A stretch of DNA of 34,911 nt, from the NCBI GenBank assembly GCA_024640345.1, contig JAHEFD010000028.1, positions 1 to 34,911 on the forward strand, given 5' to 3'. The notes beneath the pieces were generated by a model. That model had not been told where the DNA came from, ran no database searches, and saw only the letters and a list, made by a program, of their open reading frames with translations. Below are positions 16,409 to 25,107 of the stretch, one piece after another; position 1 is the stretch's first letter, and every line of letters begins with the position of its first letter. The translations under genes and the position numbers were made by a program. This stretch comes from Woeseiaceae bacterium. GTDB taxonomy: Bacteria; Pseudomonadota; Gammaproteobacteria; Steroidobacterales; Woeseiaceae.

Positions 16409-17505
16409 TACGGCCAGTCCTTACTGACGCTCATGAATGAGCCGCCTGTTTGATACGCGAGTAGCCAGTATGCGATCGCTGCTGAATAATCCCCTTCCAA
16501 TGGATAAAGCAGAATGTTGATTGGTACGCCTGTAGGCAGCGTCTCGATGGCGCCGTAGTGATATCGAAGTCGCTCCTGGCCTGTAACCATGCCTCGAGCC
16601 GCTTCCGGTGAGTCCATCGTCGGCAGGCCATCGACCAGCAGCAAGACGTTATCAGGCGGCGGATTCAGATTGGAAATCACCTGGTACGCCGCTTTCATAT
16701 TTGTACCTTCTTCAGGAACGGTACGGCGCAAAAGTCGAATCGCCTCATCGACCTGTTTTCCATCACCCACCTCAAGCCATATGTTTTCGCTACCCTTAAG
16801 GACTGGTCGGGCTTCCTTGTTGAATGTGTAGATCTGAAACTGACTTTCCGGTGGAAACTGCGCCGCCAGCCAGTCGACACTTGCGACGGCCTGGCGCCAT
16901 TTAAGAGAGCGCAACTTGTTGGCATCCGGCAAATTGCGACGCCTGAGGATATTGACAATCTTTCTATCCAGCATGCTGGCCGAACTATCCACCAGCACAA
17001 GGATTCGCTCACCGCCGACCTTCAGACCGGTCAGGTATTGTCGATCGCCATCGCCAACAAACGACCGAATTCGAGTCCCTGATTCTTCTCTTTCCCGCTC
17101 CATGGCGAGGAGTCGTTTCTTCTCTTCTTCAAGCGACTCTATGTCGGACTGCAACTTTTCGACTCGCGCGATTTTTGCCAGCGTCACCGCATCATATTGC
17201 TCAAGCTCTTTCTTCAGCTTTTCGATCAACGCGATGATTTGTGCAATTCTGTCCTCGGCGCGAATTTTCTCATCTTCGAGCCGCTCCATCGTATTCCTTG
17301 CAAGCACCAGGTTCTTCCGTTGTTCGAGGATTTCGAATTCCAGCTTGACGGTCTCCGCTTTGGCCTTTTCCGGTGGATTTTCCGATTCGTGAACGACCTG
17401 AGAGTTGATAATCATGAAAAACAGAATTACGGCGCCGAATCCACAACTCATACAGTCGAGAAACGACATGCTGAAAACTTCCATTTTCCGCCGACGACTA
17501 GCCAT
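16408..17505 (-). CDS. membrane-anchored vWA protein A with MotB/ExbD-like N-terminus
   Basis: 365 residues. MASRRRKMEVFSMSFLDCMS is nearly the same as in the downstream paralogue, with Asp17 at the entry to a TM helix (about 18-34). A long coiled coil (about 46-140, rich in E, K, L and R) leads to a vWA domain (about 165-360). Its MIDAS is complete: D173-S-S-A-S177, Thr268 (EEGTNM) and Asp292 (LLVDGLPT), so it should bind a divalent metal and a ligand. The start overlaps the FHA-fusion stop by 8 bases. Length, coiled coil and loop content differ from the second copy, which suggests a heteromeric pair rather than a recent duplication. Confidence 0.9.
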   Translation of the reverse strand: MASRRRKMEVFSMSFLDCMSCGFGAVILFFMIINSQVVHESENPPEKAKAETVKLEFEILEQRKNLVLARNTMERLEDEKIRAEDRIAQIIALIEKLKKELEQYDAVTLAKIARVEKLQSDIESLEEEKKRLLAMEREREESGTRIRSFVGDGDRQYLTGLKVGGERILVLVDSSASMLDRKIVNILRRRNLPDANKLRSLKWRQAVASVDWLAAQFPPESQFQIYTFNKEARPVLKGSENIWLEVGDGKQVDEAIRLLRRTVPEEGTNMKAAYQVISNLNPPPDNVLLLVDGLPTMDSPEAARGMVTGQERLRYHYGAIETLPTGVPINILLYPLEGDYSAAIAYWLLAYQTGGSFMSVSKDWP

Positions 17506-18865
17506 TCTTTTCGTCCGTCGTTATCAACTGAAATTCGTATCCTGGCGACCCTATCCGCAAGGCATCACCAACTTGCAGCACGGACGTTCCATCTACCCGG
17601 TGACCGTTCAGAAAGGTACCGTATCGACTGTGATCTTCCAGGACACACTGTCCGTTTTTTCGTACCAGCGAACAATGCCGTCGCGATACGCCGGGCATAT
17701 CAGATGCCAGCGCTATAAACCGCCCTTCGCTATCTTCCTTTGACCCGAGAATCAATGGGGCATTCCCTATAGCAAAGGCTTTGTGGCCAAATAGCACATG
17801 CGTCGGTACGCCGGCCTCTGCGCCTTTGACTGCATGCTGGCCAATATCGACCGGCGCCTGGTCCCAGGGTAGTTGACGCAACAGGCTGACGCCGCCGGAC
17901 TGTCCGGCGGCGCCGCGACAACGGGCAAGTGCCCCGCGCGCCGTTGCGCCGGCCTCCAGGACAAACACCTCGCCGCCAACCCGGGCTTTGAGCATGTCTG
18001 CCAACCCGGGCAATCGTGCTACCCGGTCCGTCACCTGGATTGCCGGCATATCTTCGGCACGAAAAAGCGCCCTCAGCGTACTCGTAATCTGCTGATACAC
18101 AGGGGCGGCCGCGCCGATCAAGGCAAGCGATTCGATACCCGCTTCATAGGTCGTCCCCCCGGACTCGATTTGCATTTCCACCCTGTCCAGGCTGGCTGCC
18201 TGACCGATCCAGTTGGCAAGACGATCGAGCAACATCTGTTCCGTCGTTGCCGTGTGTAGCGGATCAAAACGGGACTGTTGAACGAAAGCTTCTGCGATTG
18301 CCCTGATCCATGCATCGTACAGGGCATAAACACCGGCATTGTTTATTACCTCGGACCGGTCAGTCTGCGACATTCCCGGCTGCGCGAGCCGCGTCAATGT
18401 GGCCTGATGCAAGCCCAGGTCAACGTGAACCGGAACGGCACCAACGTACTCGCGACGGGTGGATGCGATAGCCGCATCGACCATCGCGCTAACCGGGAGC
18501 TTTAGCTCGGCTGCAATACCGAGAAACAATCCAAGGCTATCGGAGTTCATATAGGCCGGAACCGCGACGACCAGTTCATTCACGCCCCGGCCGGCGACAT
18601 CCCATATCTGTTCGAGTTGCCGACTGACAAGATCCGCAGCACTGAGATGACTGAAGCGTTTATCATGCAAGGGCGTTGTGTCCAGCTCTGACCAGAACCT
18701 GTGTTGAACGCGTCGAGGATCGATTCGAGCATGAGAAAAAGCCTCGTTGCCCGTCGTTAAGCTGTCATCGCCCAGGTAAGCATATCCGGGCTCGCGGTAG
18801 GCAATATGCTCGCCATTGGAAAGCGTGATACCCGCATCATTTATATGCATGGCCAGGCGACTCAT
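17498..18865 (-). CDS. Hsp70-like domain fused to a C-terminal FHA domain
   Basis: 455 residues. The N-terminal about 350 resemble a divergent Hsp70/actin-fold ATPase: an early strand pair (MSRLAMHINDAGITL), then LVVAVPAYMNSDSLGLFLG and AAELKLPVSAMVDAAIAS, which match the VPAYF and AGL...EPtAAA positions of DnaK. A C-terminal FHA domain (about 365-450) has the core signature GVSRRHCSLV, then LEDHSRYGTFLNGHRV, so it should read phosphothreonine. No signal peptide or TM is seen, so it is cytosolic. The open frame extends to 18985, but the ATG at 18865 has GGAAAG upstream and starts the conserved part. It overlaps the first vWA gene by 8 bases. The 222 bases upstream, back to the channel gene, hold no clear gene. 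Confidence 0.82.
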   Translation of the reverse strand: MSRLAMHINDAGITLSNGEHIAYREPGYAYLGDDSLTTGNEAFSHARIDPRRVQHRFWSELDTTPLHDKRFSHLSAADLVSRQLEQIWDVAGRGVNELVVAVPAYMNSDSLGLFLGIAAELKLPVSAMVDAAIASTRREYVGAVPVHVDLGLHQATLTRLAQPGMSQTDRSEVINNAGVYALYDAWIRAIAEAFVQQSRFDPLHTATTEQMLLDRLANWIGQAASLDRVEMQIESGGTTYEAGIESLALIGAAAPVYQQITSTLRALFRAEDMPAIQVTDRVARLPGLADMLKARVGGEVFVLEAGATARGALARCRGAAGQSGGVSLLRQLPWDQAPVDIGQHAVKGAEAGVPTHVLFGHKAFAIGNAPLILGSKEDSEGRFIALASDMPGVSRRHCSLVRKNGQCVLEDHSRYGTFLNGHRVDGTSVLQVGDALRIGSPGYEFQLITTDEKNG

Positions 18866-19087
18866 ATAGCGATCTTTCCGCCATTGAATCGACAAACATC
18901 CGGGCAAGCATAAAACGAGATGAAACAACGCAACGCTGATCTTCCTGTGCCTGCCAACGGTGGCAACGTAACATTCGAACCACAATCAATTCCTGCCGCG
19001 CGCACTGGCAATTCACGGCTGCGCCGCGCCACAAGTTCGGGATTTTTTCTAACGCCGTGTCGCGCTGTCCGGGAAGAATTCAGCAAC

Positions 19088-19888
19088 CTAGTCGCCTTTC
19101 ATGTGCCGAATGAGCTTTTCGTCGAGATAGTTCTTGCTATCAAAGACCAGCCTTTCCTGCAGCAACTGCAATTGATAAACGAGAAACATCAGGAAGATGC
19201 TTATAAGGAGAGCGATAAAAGTCGAGTTAAATGCAACACCCAGGCTCTGGGTTACGCCTGCGATGTCTCCCTGCACTGCTTTATCCGCTTGCGCGAGCGC
19301 CTCACCGATACCTCGAACCGTCCCGATAAATCCGATGGAAGGGATTGCCCAGGAGATATAACGAATCATCGACAATTCCGACTCAAGCCGGTCAGCCTCA
19401 GATTCGAAAACATCATTCGTGGCACTCGATACGTCCTGGATGTTCCGCGTCGAATTGAATCGCCGCAGCGCATTGATTAACGCTCGCGGCAATAGCATTC
19501 GTTGGCGCTCGCCTGGCAACGCCTCGACCTGGCGAGCGAACTCACGCGTATCCTCGGGCAAAATCCGCATCCCTTCCGCGATCGGTATGAGCTCGATCTC
19601 CAGCAGATTTCGCTCCCGGATAATATCGCGTGCCTTGTAAGTCATGATCGCCAGAGCCCAGAACATGAGGATAAAACAGGATTCCTGTTCGAGATCCTTG
19701 ATCAGAACCCAGGTCGAACGGTCACGAATGTAGTCAGGGTTCGCTTCCGCCTCGATCGCCTGCTGTTCGAGCACTTCAACCGCATTCGGTCGAACGATAG
19801 ACACGTAAAATGCATGAACGACAATGATCGCGATAATCAGCGCAAATAACTGGTAGACGAATTCAACCGGGATATTCTTTTTCTTCAT
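19088..19888 (-). CDS. MotA/TolQ/ExbB-family proton channel protein
   Basis: 266 residues, inner membrane. Four hydrophobic helices lie at about 9-31, 71-86, 178-200 and 214-240, with a cytoplasmic stretch (about 87-175) between helices 2 and 3. The family core AIPSIGFIGTVRGIGEAL (181-198) is present, with Thr190, and a second Thr in helix 4 (AFNSTFIALL, Thr223). These correspond to the two channel-lining threonines of ExbB/TolQ. In known systems this subunit pentamerises around a dimer of ExbD/TolR/MotB. No normal ExbD or MotB is in the window; the vWA pair downstream has the right N-terminus for that role. It is 52 bases after the acidic protein gene. Confidence 0.92.
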   Translation of the reverse strand: MKKKNIPVEFVYQLFALIIAIIVVHAFYVSIVRPNAVEVLEQQAIEAEANPDYIRDRSTWVLIKDLEQESCFILMFWALAIMTYKARDIIRERNLLEIELIPIAEGMRILPEDTREFARQVEALPGERQRMLLPRALINALRRFNSTRNIQDVSSATNDVFESEADRLESELSMIRYISWAIPSIGFIGTVRGIGEALAQADKAVQGDIAGVTQSLGVAFNSTFIALLISIFLMFLVYQLQLLQERLVFDSKNYLDEKLIRHMKGD

Positions 19889-19940
19889 TTAGTGTTTCTC
19901 TTTCGCTGTTAGCGTGATTAACGAACCCGCGATCAATTGC

Positions 19941-20201
19941 TCAGATGTTGGAAGGGAAAGGAATCGGCTCGTCTGCAGGAATCTCTTCTGTAGGCACGAA
20001 ATCATCGTCATCGTCTTCGTAAGTCTGCGTATCCAGATCCGCGTCATCTGCAGCTTCTTCTTCCACGTCCGTATCCACAGGATCCGGTGATGCCGTTTCT
20101 TCCGGTTCCTCGATGATTTCGCCCGCCGTATTTTCCTCCTGCGACCAGGAGGGTATTGCCAGGAATAACAGCATTACCAGGCTGATAAAGTACTTTGACA
20201 T
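19941..20201 (-). CDS. small acidic secreted protein
   Basis: 86 residues: a Sec signal peptide (MSKYFISLVMLLFLAIPSWS, cleavage probably just after) followed by about 65 residues dominated by Asp and Glu (EEPEETASPDP, TYEDDDDDF) with no hydrophobic core, so likely disordered. The in-frame codon at 20240 is possible, but the ATG at 20201 starts the signal peptide and has GAGG upstream. Several Thr have an acidic or hydrophobic residue at +3 (TYED, TEEI), the usual FHA ligand patterns, although an exported protein would not meet a cytosolic kinase. No homologue is recognised. It lies between the FGE-fold and channel genes. Confidence 0.75.
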   Translation of the reverse strand: MSKYFISLVMLLFLAIPSWSQEENTAGEIIEEPEETASPDPVDTDVEEEAADDADLDTQTYEDDDDDFVPTEEIPADEPIPFPSNI

Positions 20202-20267
20202 AGGTGGCCTCGATTCTGAATCACTGCTTCTCTTGGACAACGTTTCGGCCCAAATAATCCGCTGGAT

Positions 20268-22694
20268 TTACTCTACATTTCTCGCGATTCGGAAGCCAAC
20301 GTCCGGTCGACCGCTATTGCCAAAAGCCCGGTAGCCCAATCGCAACTCCAGTATGCCGGAGTGCATCCAGCTGGATCCGCGAATAACCCGGTTCGATCCA
20401 CGTTGTGGACCTTTTGGATCCTGCACCGGTTCGGTCTGCCCTGGCGTCGGCACAGCGTAATAGTCCTGAACCCATTCGGAAACATTGCCTCCGCCATCAT
20501 AGAGACCCAGTGCATTAGGGGCAAAAGTACCCACAGGGGCTGTAGCCGCATAACCATCGTCCCATCCCGGCAGAATCGAAGGGACAAGGGCATTCGCCGA
20601 TTTTCCGGCGTAATTGCCGCTATCACGACGTGGCGGCATGCGGTCTCCCCAAGGAAATGTCGCTGCTTTCGGGCGCCCCTGGTAGCGAATCGCCCATACC
20701 CACTCTGCCTCGGTGGGCAGCCTGTAGCCGTCCGGCGTCGGCGTTACCGGCACCCACCTTTCGAACTTTTTCTCATATGCCGGCGTCAAACCCTCTTGTG
20801 CACTCAACCAGTTGCAATACGCAACGGCGTCATCCCAACTGACATTGACGACAGGATTCAAATCGCCGGCAAGCGACAGGTGCAATGAACCGCCCGAATC
20901 GTGCCCCGGTTCGAATCTGCGAAATTCGCGATTGGTCACCTCTTTGGCGCCAATGTAGAAAGGTTTCGTCAGGACGACAGGCACCAGCACCTCATTCGCC
21001 CGCCTGCCCTGTTCTCGTCGTGACGTACCCATTTCAAATGCGCCGGCTTCAACCCGGCGTAATTCCTGCCCCTGGGATGTCGTCATTGAGCTGGCGGTAC
21101 TGCGCGCAAGCACCTCGGCATCGGACAATAAACGCACCTGGATCGTCTGGGGATAACCGGGTCGTGGTGTCACACTGCGCGAAAATGCCGAGTATCCGTC
21201 TTTCTTTACTTCGAGCCTGTGTGGCGCCGAAGGTAACTTCAGTGTGATCGTGCCACTTCCGCGCGCCTGTCCGTCAACGAAGACGGTCGCATCGCCAGGC
21301 AAAACAGCGACGGTTACCTCGCCCACCCTCGCTGTCATGTCGACCGTAATCTCTTCCGATGCCGCGGCTTCCAGTCGAACACGCCGGGTTGTCGAACCAT
21401 AACCGGCTTTTGACAGGCCGATTTCATAATTGATGTCCGGCGATAATGCGATAGTTACAGGCGATTGCCCGCGATAACGCCCGTTTACGCTGACATTCGC
21501 ACCTCGCGGTATCGAGGATACGCGAAGCTGGGCATTGGCCGGCTCGAGCTGCACGGTCGGAAGGACCTGGTTGATATTTGCAACTGTTTCCACCGTGCCG
21601 TCCCAGGCTTTGAATCCTTCCTTGATCAAACTGAGGGAGTGGCTCCCCTCTATTAATTCCAGCTGTATCGGCGTTTCTCCGATCTGCTCTTCGCCCTGGT
21701 ATACGGCGGCGCCGGGCGGTTCTGATGTTATTTCGACATTTGCCCAGAGCGGCACGAGTTGCACATCGAGTTGCTGATGCATGCCCAGCCCCGGGACGGC
21801 TAATCGCTGAGAAAATGGCAGGAATCTATCAGCGGTCACGGTGACAGAATGGGTACCAGGTTCCAGCTCCAGCGGACCGAAGGGTGCACGGCCAACCCGC
21901 GTATCGTCGACAGTGACCAGCGCATCAACCGCCGGTTCTGTCGAAATCGTCAACTCGCCCGGCAGTTTACGCATTTCAATGATTACTGTTCGACTTGGCG
22001 CCTCGCCTACCTCAAGACTTTGTGCCACATCGTAGTAGCCTTCCTTGCTGACGTTGACAGTATATGCTCCTTCCCGCATCAGGATTCGGTCACCAACAGG
22101 CAGCTTGAACCAGCCACCGCTTATCGAGATTTCGTCCATTCCGGCCGGCTGTACATCGAATTGAATCGATTTCGACGTAAACAGCAACCAGGATACGAGG
22201 ACCAGAAAGACGATCACCGAACCTACTATCGTTTGCCAATGCACACCCGACGATTTCGTTTCAGTCGGTGCGGCATCGACCACTCGCCGAAAGGCAGTGG
22301 CAACGATTGTCTCTTCAGCGGGAACGGCAGACGCGCCTGCGATTTCCGGCGGTTTCGTGACGTAAGCGCTGCCTTCGAGTTGCACCGTCAGGCGCATCGC
22401 GCCATCGGCCTCTTCGACTACAACCCGCGTGCCAAAAAATTCAAGCTCATCACCGGCGGCCAGCTTCTTCGATGTTTTTAGCGAACTACCGTTAATCTTC
22501 AGCGCGCCGGTCGTACCAACGGGCTGTACGAACGGCGCACCATCCAACTCATCAAGCAGCGCCACGGCGCTGCTCCCAGGACCAGGCAATCGAATCTCGC
22601 AATCGCTCCCGGTACCTATACGCAACGGCAACATATGAGCATCGAGGCGCCTCTCGCCCTGACTATCATTTAATATGACAGCATCGAACTTCAA
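20268..22694 (-). CDS. FHA-like / TM / PEGA-repeat / FGE-fold protein
   Basis: About 808 residues. Residues 1-105 look like a divergent FHA domain (LPLRIGTGSDCEIRLPG, LAAGDELEFFGTRV). A TM helix lies at about 153-173. Four clear PEGA-type repeats and one divergent one follow (about 180-545; EPGTHSVTV, EGSHSLSLIKEGF, INYEIGLSKAGY, APHRLEVKKDGY). A C-terminal formylglycine-generating-enzyme (SUMF1/EgtB/PvdO) domain spans about 560-808 (EAGAFEMGTS, NPVVNVSWDDAVAYCNW, YRLPTEAEWVWA, GGNVSEWVQDYY, NRVIRGSSWM). The two catalytic cysteines of true FGE are absent, so it is probably not a sulfatase activator. PEGA and FGE parts should be periplasmic, the FHA-like part cytosolic. A GTG at 22709 is possible, but a TTG at 22694 has AGGAG five bases upstream and overlaps the kinase stop as TTGA; I prefer it. 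Confidence 0.88.
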   Translation of the reverse strand: MKFDAVILNDSQGERRLDAHMLPLRIGTGSDCEIRLPGPGSSAVALLDELDGAPFVQPVGTTGALKINGSSLKTSKKLAAGDELEFFGTRVVVEEADGAMRLTVQLEGSAYVTKPPEIAGASAVPAEETIVATAFRRVVDAAPTETKSSGVHWQTIVGSVIVFLVLVSWLLFTSKSIQFDVQPAGMDEISISGGWFKLPVGDRILMREGAYTVNVSKEGYYDVAQSLEVGEAPSRTVIIEMRKLPGELTISTEPAVDALVTVDDTRVGRAPFGPLELEPGTHSVTVTADRFLPFSQRLAVPGLGMHQQLDVQLVPLWANVEITSEPPGAAVYQGEEQIGETPIQLELIEGSHSLSLIKEGFKAWDGTVETVANINQVLPTVQLEPANAQLRVSSIPRGANVSVNGRYRGQSPVTIALSPDINYEIGLSKAGYGSTTRRVRLEAAASEEITVDMTARVGEVTVAVLPGDATVFVDGQARGSGTITLKLPSAPHRLEVKKDGYSAFSRSVTPRPGYPQTIQVRLLSDAEVLARSTASSMTTSQGQELRRVEAGAFEMGTSRREQGRRANEVLVPVVLTKPFYIGAKEVTNREFRRFEPGHDSGGSLHLSLAGDLNPVVNVSWDDAVAYCNWLSAQEGLTPAYEKKFERWVPVTPTPDGYRLPTEAEWVWAIRYQGRPKAATFPWGDRMPPRRDSGNYAGKSANALVPSILPGWDDGYAATAPVGTFAPNALGLYDGGGNVSEWVQDYYAVPTPGQTEPVQDPKGPQRGSNRVIRGSSWMHSGILELRLGYRAFGNSGRPDVGFRIARNVE

Positions 22695-25090
22695 ATCTGC
22701 TCCTCGCACTGAACCACTATCGGCTCCATTTCGATCTCCGGCGCCACCCTGAATTCAACCCGAACGTCCCGAAATCCAGGCCTGATCCCGACTGCCACAT
22801 AATTTCCAGGTCGCAAGTCCAGTTCGTGACCGCTGAAAGTGCCTAGCTGGCCGACTTTGAATATCGCAACGTTAGTCATGTTGTCGGACACGAGCTGCAC
22901 CGGCAATGGTGTGGCCGCTCTTTTCAACAGCCGCGACAATTCGTTTTTCTGATCTGTCAGGCGCGGCCCCATCGGCTCAATACGCGTCAGGTCCAGTAAT
23001 AATTTTGTCGCATTTTGCATTGTTACCTGGTCGCTCAAAGTGTCCGGGTCGGCGATAAACTCGCTGATCCGGGCATGCAGTGCCGATCTCGACCTCGCTT
23101 CTGCCAAACCGAGCTGCGCAAACTGCAGGTCGGGGTCAATCTTCAATATGTCCTCGTAAATTGCAACTGAAGTTTCCCACTGCTCGGCATCAACATAGGT
23201 TTCTGCGTCGCCTTCAAGACGGCGAATATCAAACAGTCTGACCTCCTGATCAAGCTGCAGCAGTCCGTCAGCCGGCTGGCCTGAAGATGGGTCCAGCAAC
23301 TTTGCGGCATTAAACGCCGCCCGCGCACTATCGAAATCCTGTGCAGCCAGCGCCTCAAATCCTTCCGTCATCCGTTGCTCGAAGGACATCTGCTTTATTG
23401 CGGCATTAACACGCAGCAGACCCGCCTCGGCCGGCGCCCACCGGGCGTCGAGCGCAAGTGCTTTTTCGAACGCCAGCTTTGCGGCATCCAGCTCCAGGTC
23501 CGCTTCGAATTGTTCCCCCTGGTCCATAAGCGACAAAACAGCCTGCAAATTCTGCGCACGTAGCAGCCCTGCTTCCGCGACCCGATTGCCCGGCGTAATC
23601 GACGTCGCAAGATCAAACAGGCGTACTGCCTCGGAATGGTCACCCGCTTCGAACGCGGCCTGCGCCGCGGCCAGCGTCTCCGAAAAAACGCCGTCGATCC
23701 GGTCAAAGAAGGGTTCAAGCATTTTGCTTGCTGCACGATATCGTTCGCCAGCCAGGCGGTAGTTCCGCCCGAGGTAAGCCTGGTCTCCCTCGCCATAGAC
23801 ATCGACCGCGTCAAGATATTCCTGCCCTCCCCACCGATCGATAGCCCGGAAACGCAGTCGTTCGAGCTGTGAGAGCAAGTCGCCAAGTGCTTCGTCAGTT
23901 GCTGCCTTTTCCCGTGCCGTGGTCGTCGCATCGACATCGCCCGCATTCTCATTAAATGACGTGTCGCTTTCGGGCGAAGTGGTCGCCGACGGAGGCTGGG
24001 CAACGGACGCATTCTCCTCGGCCCGCTCGGCGCCAACACCTGCTTGCTGATCTGGCATGGCGGGCGTCCCGGCTACTGCGGGTGCTTTGTCTTGCACGAG
24101 CTGTGGCAGCACGAACAGGACCGCGAGGAACAGAATCAGGGCAACACCGAGACCGCCGAAAATGAGCTTCGGCGGAATTCCATCTGTCTTTTCGGCCGGT
24201 AGCGCAGCGCCAGTGCCCGCCGCAGTAACGCGCTTAAACGCGGGTGCCGCCGCGACCGATTCGACCACCTCGTCCAAGGCCGAGGCCCCTTTTACAAAGC
24301 GCGTCGGCGCCGGCCCCGGCGCTATGCCCGCCTCCGCCAGTCGCTCTGCCACTGCCTCCGCACCGGGCCTGCGGGCAGCATCGTCGGCAAGCATGTCATT
24401 GAGCAAATCGACTAGCGCGGGAGGTATTGGCCCTCCGTCGCACGACATCGTGTTGCCTGGCCCATCGCCCTGTGCTCCCGGCGGTCCGCTGGTCAACAAT
24501 TCGTACATCATCGCGCCGAGCGCATAAATATCGTCTGCGGCAGTAGCAGCCTGTCCGGCGATCTGCTGTGGACTGCTACCAACATCGCTACCACCACCGG
24601 AGATAGCTTCAGCCCCGGGCGCGGCCGCAACGCCAAAATCAACGAGGTACGGATGTCCGCGACTATCCAGCAGGACATTAGATGCCTTTATATCGCGATG
24701 CACGACTCCTTTGCCGTGCGCGTAACGCAGGGCGTCCGCTATCAGCCCGACCGGCCGAAGAGACTCCATCGGACTTCTGCCAACAAGCACGGCAAGACTG
24801 GTCTCACCAACGTACTGCAGCGTGTAGTAGGCGCCATCAGGGTCATCGTGAAATTCAAACACACGCACGATATTGGCATGCATGAGTCGGCTGCCGATCC
24901 TCCACTCCCGATTGAGTAGTGCCTTTTGCACAGGATCGGCGGCGGATTCTCCAGACAGGAATTTGAGGGCAACACGGGACTGTGTCTGGCTGTCATCGGC
25001 CAACCAGACCTCTGACATACCGCCAGCCCCGAGCCGTCGGATCAGCGTATATCTGCCCGCGAGGCGCATACCTTCTTTGAGGATCCGCAT
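22691..25090 (-). CDS. transmembrane Ser/Thr protein kinase with TPR and C-terminal PEGA-like domain
   Basis: 799 residues. The Hanks-type kinase domain spans about 13-255: glycine loop LGAGGMSEVW, Lys43 (VALKF), HRDIKASN (131-138) and DFG (151-153). The activation-segment APE is replaced by SPQQ. A juxtamembrane stretch precedes a TM helix at about 308-332. A Ser/Thr/Ala-rich linker, a long helical TPR-like array (about 400-700) and a C-terminal beta domain with PEGA character (DLRPGNYVAVGIRPGF) follow. The kinase is thus cytosolic and the sensor half periplasmic, as in PknB-like receptors but without PASTA repeats. It follows the 414-aa lipoprotein gene by 17 bases and overlaps the FGE-fold gene. 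It is the most likely writer of phosphothreonine for the locus's FHA domains. Confidence 0.93.
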   Translation of the reverse strand: MRILKEGMRLAGRYTLIRRLGAGGMSEVWLADDSQTQSRVALKFLSGESAADPVQKALLNREWRIGSRLMHANIVRVFEFHDDPDGAYYTLQYVGETSLAVLVGRSPMESLRPVGLIADALRYAHGKGVVHRDIKASNVLLDSRGHPYLVDFGVAAAPGAEAISGGGSDVGSSPQQIAGQAATAADDIYALGAMMYELLTSGPPGAQGDGPGNTMSCDGGPIPPALVDLLNDMLADDAARRPGAEAVAERLAEAGIAPGPAPTRFVKGASALDEVVESVAAAPAFKRVTAAGTGAALPAEKTDGIPPKLIFGGLGVALILFLAVLFVLPQLVQDKAPAVAGTPAMPDQQAGVGAERAEENASVAQPPSATTSPESDTSFNENAGDVDATTTAREKAATDEALGDLLSQLERLRFRAIDRWGGQEYLDAVDVYGEGDQAYLGRNYRLAGERYRAASKMLEPFFDRIDGVFSETLAAAQAAFEAGDHSEAVRLFDLATSITPGNRVAEAGLLRAQNLQAVLSLMDQGEQFEADLELDAAKLAFEKALALDARWAPAEAGLLRVNAAIKQMSFEQRMTEGFEALAAQDFDSARAAFNAAKLLDPSSGQPADGLLQLDQEVRLFDIRRLEGDAETYVDAEQWETSVAIYEDILKIDPDLQFAQLGLAEARSRSALHARISEFIADPDTLSDQVTMQNATKLLLDLTRIEPMGPRLTDQKNELSRLLKRAATPLPVQLVSDNMTNVAIFKVGQLGTFSGHELDLRPGNYVAVGIRPGFRDVRVEFRVAPEIEMEPIVVQCEEQI

Positions 25091-25107
25091 GAAAGCCTAA
25101 GCCAATG

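Noticed and set aside
18862-19086. 74-residue minus-strand frame between the channel and Hsp70-like/FHA genes
   Set aside because: No Shine-Dalgarno, no motif, Arg/Cys-rich composition; treated as non-coding spacer.
23395-24039. 214-residue minus-strand frame
   Set aside because: Alternative frame inside the TPR region of the receptor kinase; Arg-rich with no fold signal.
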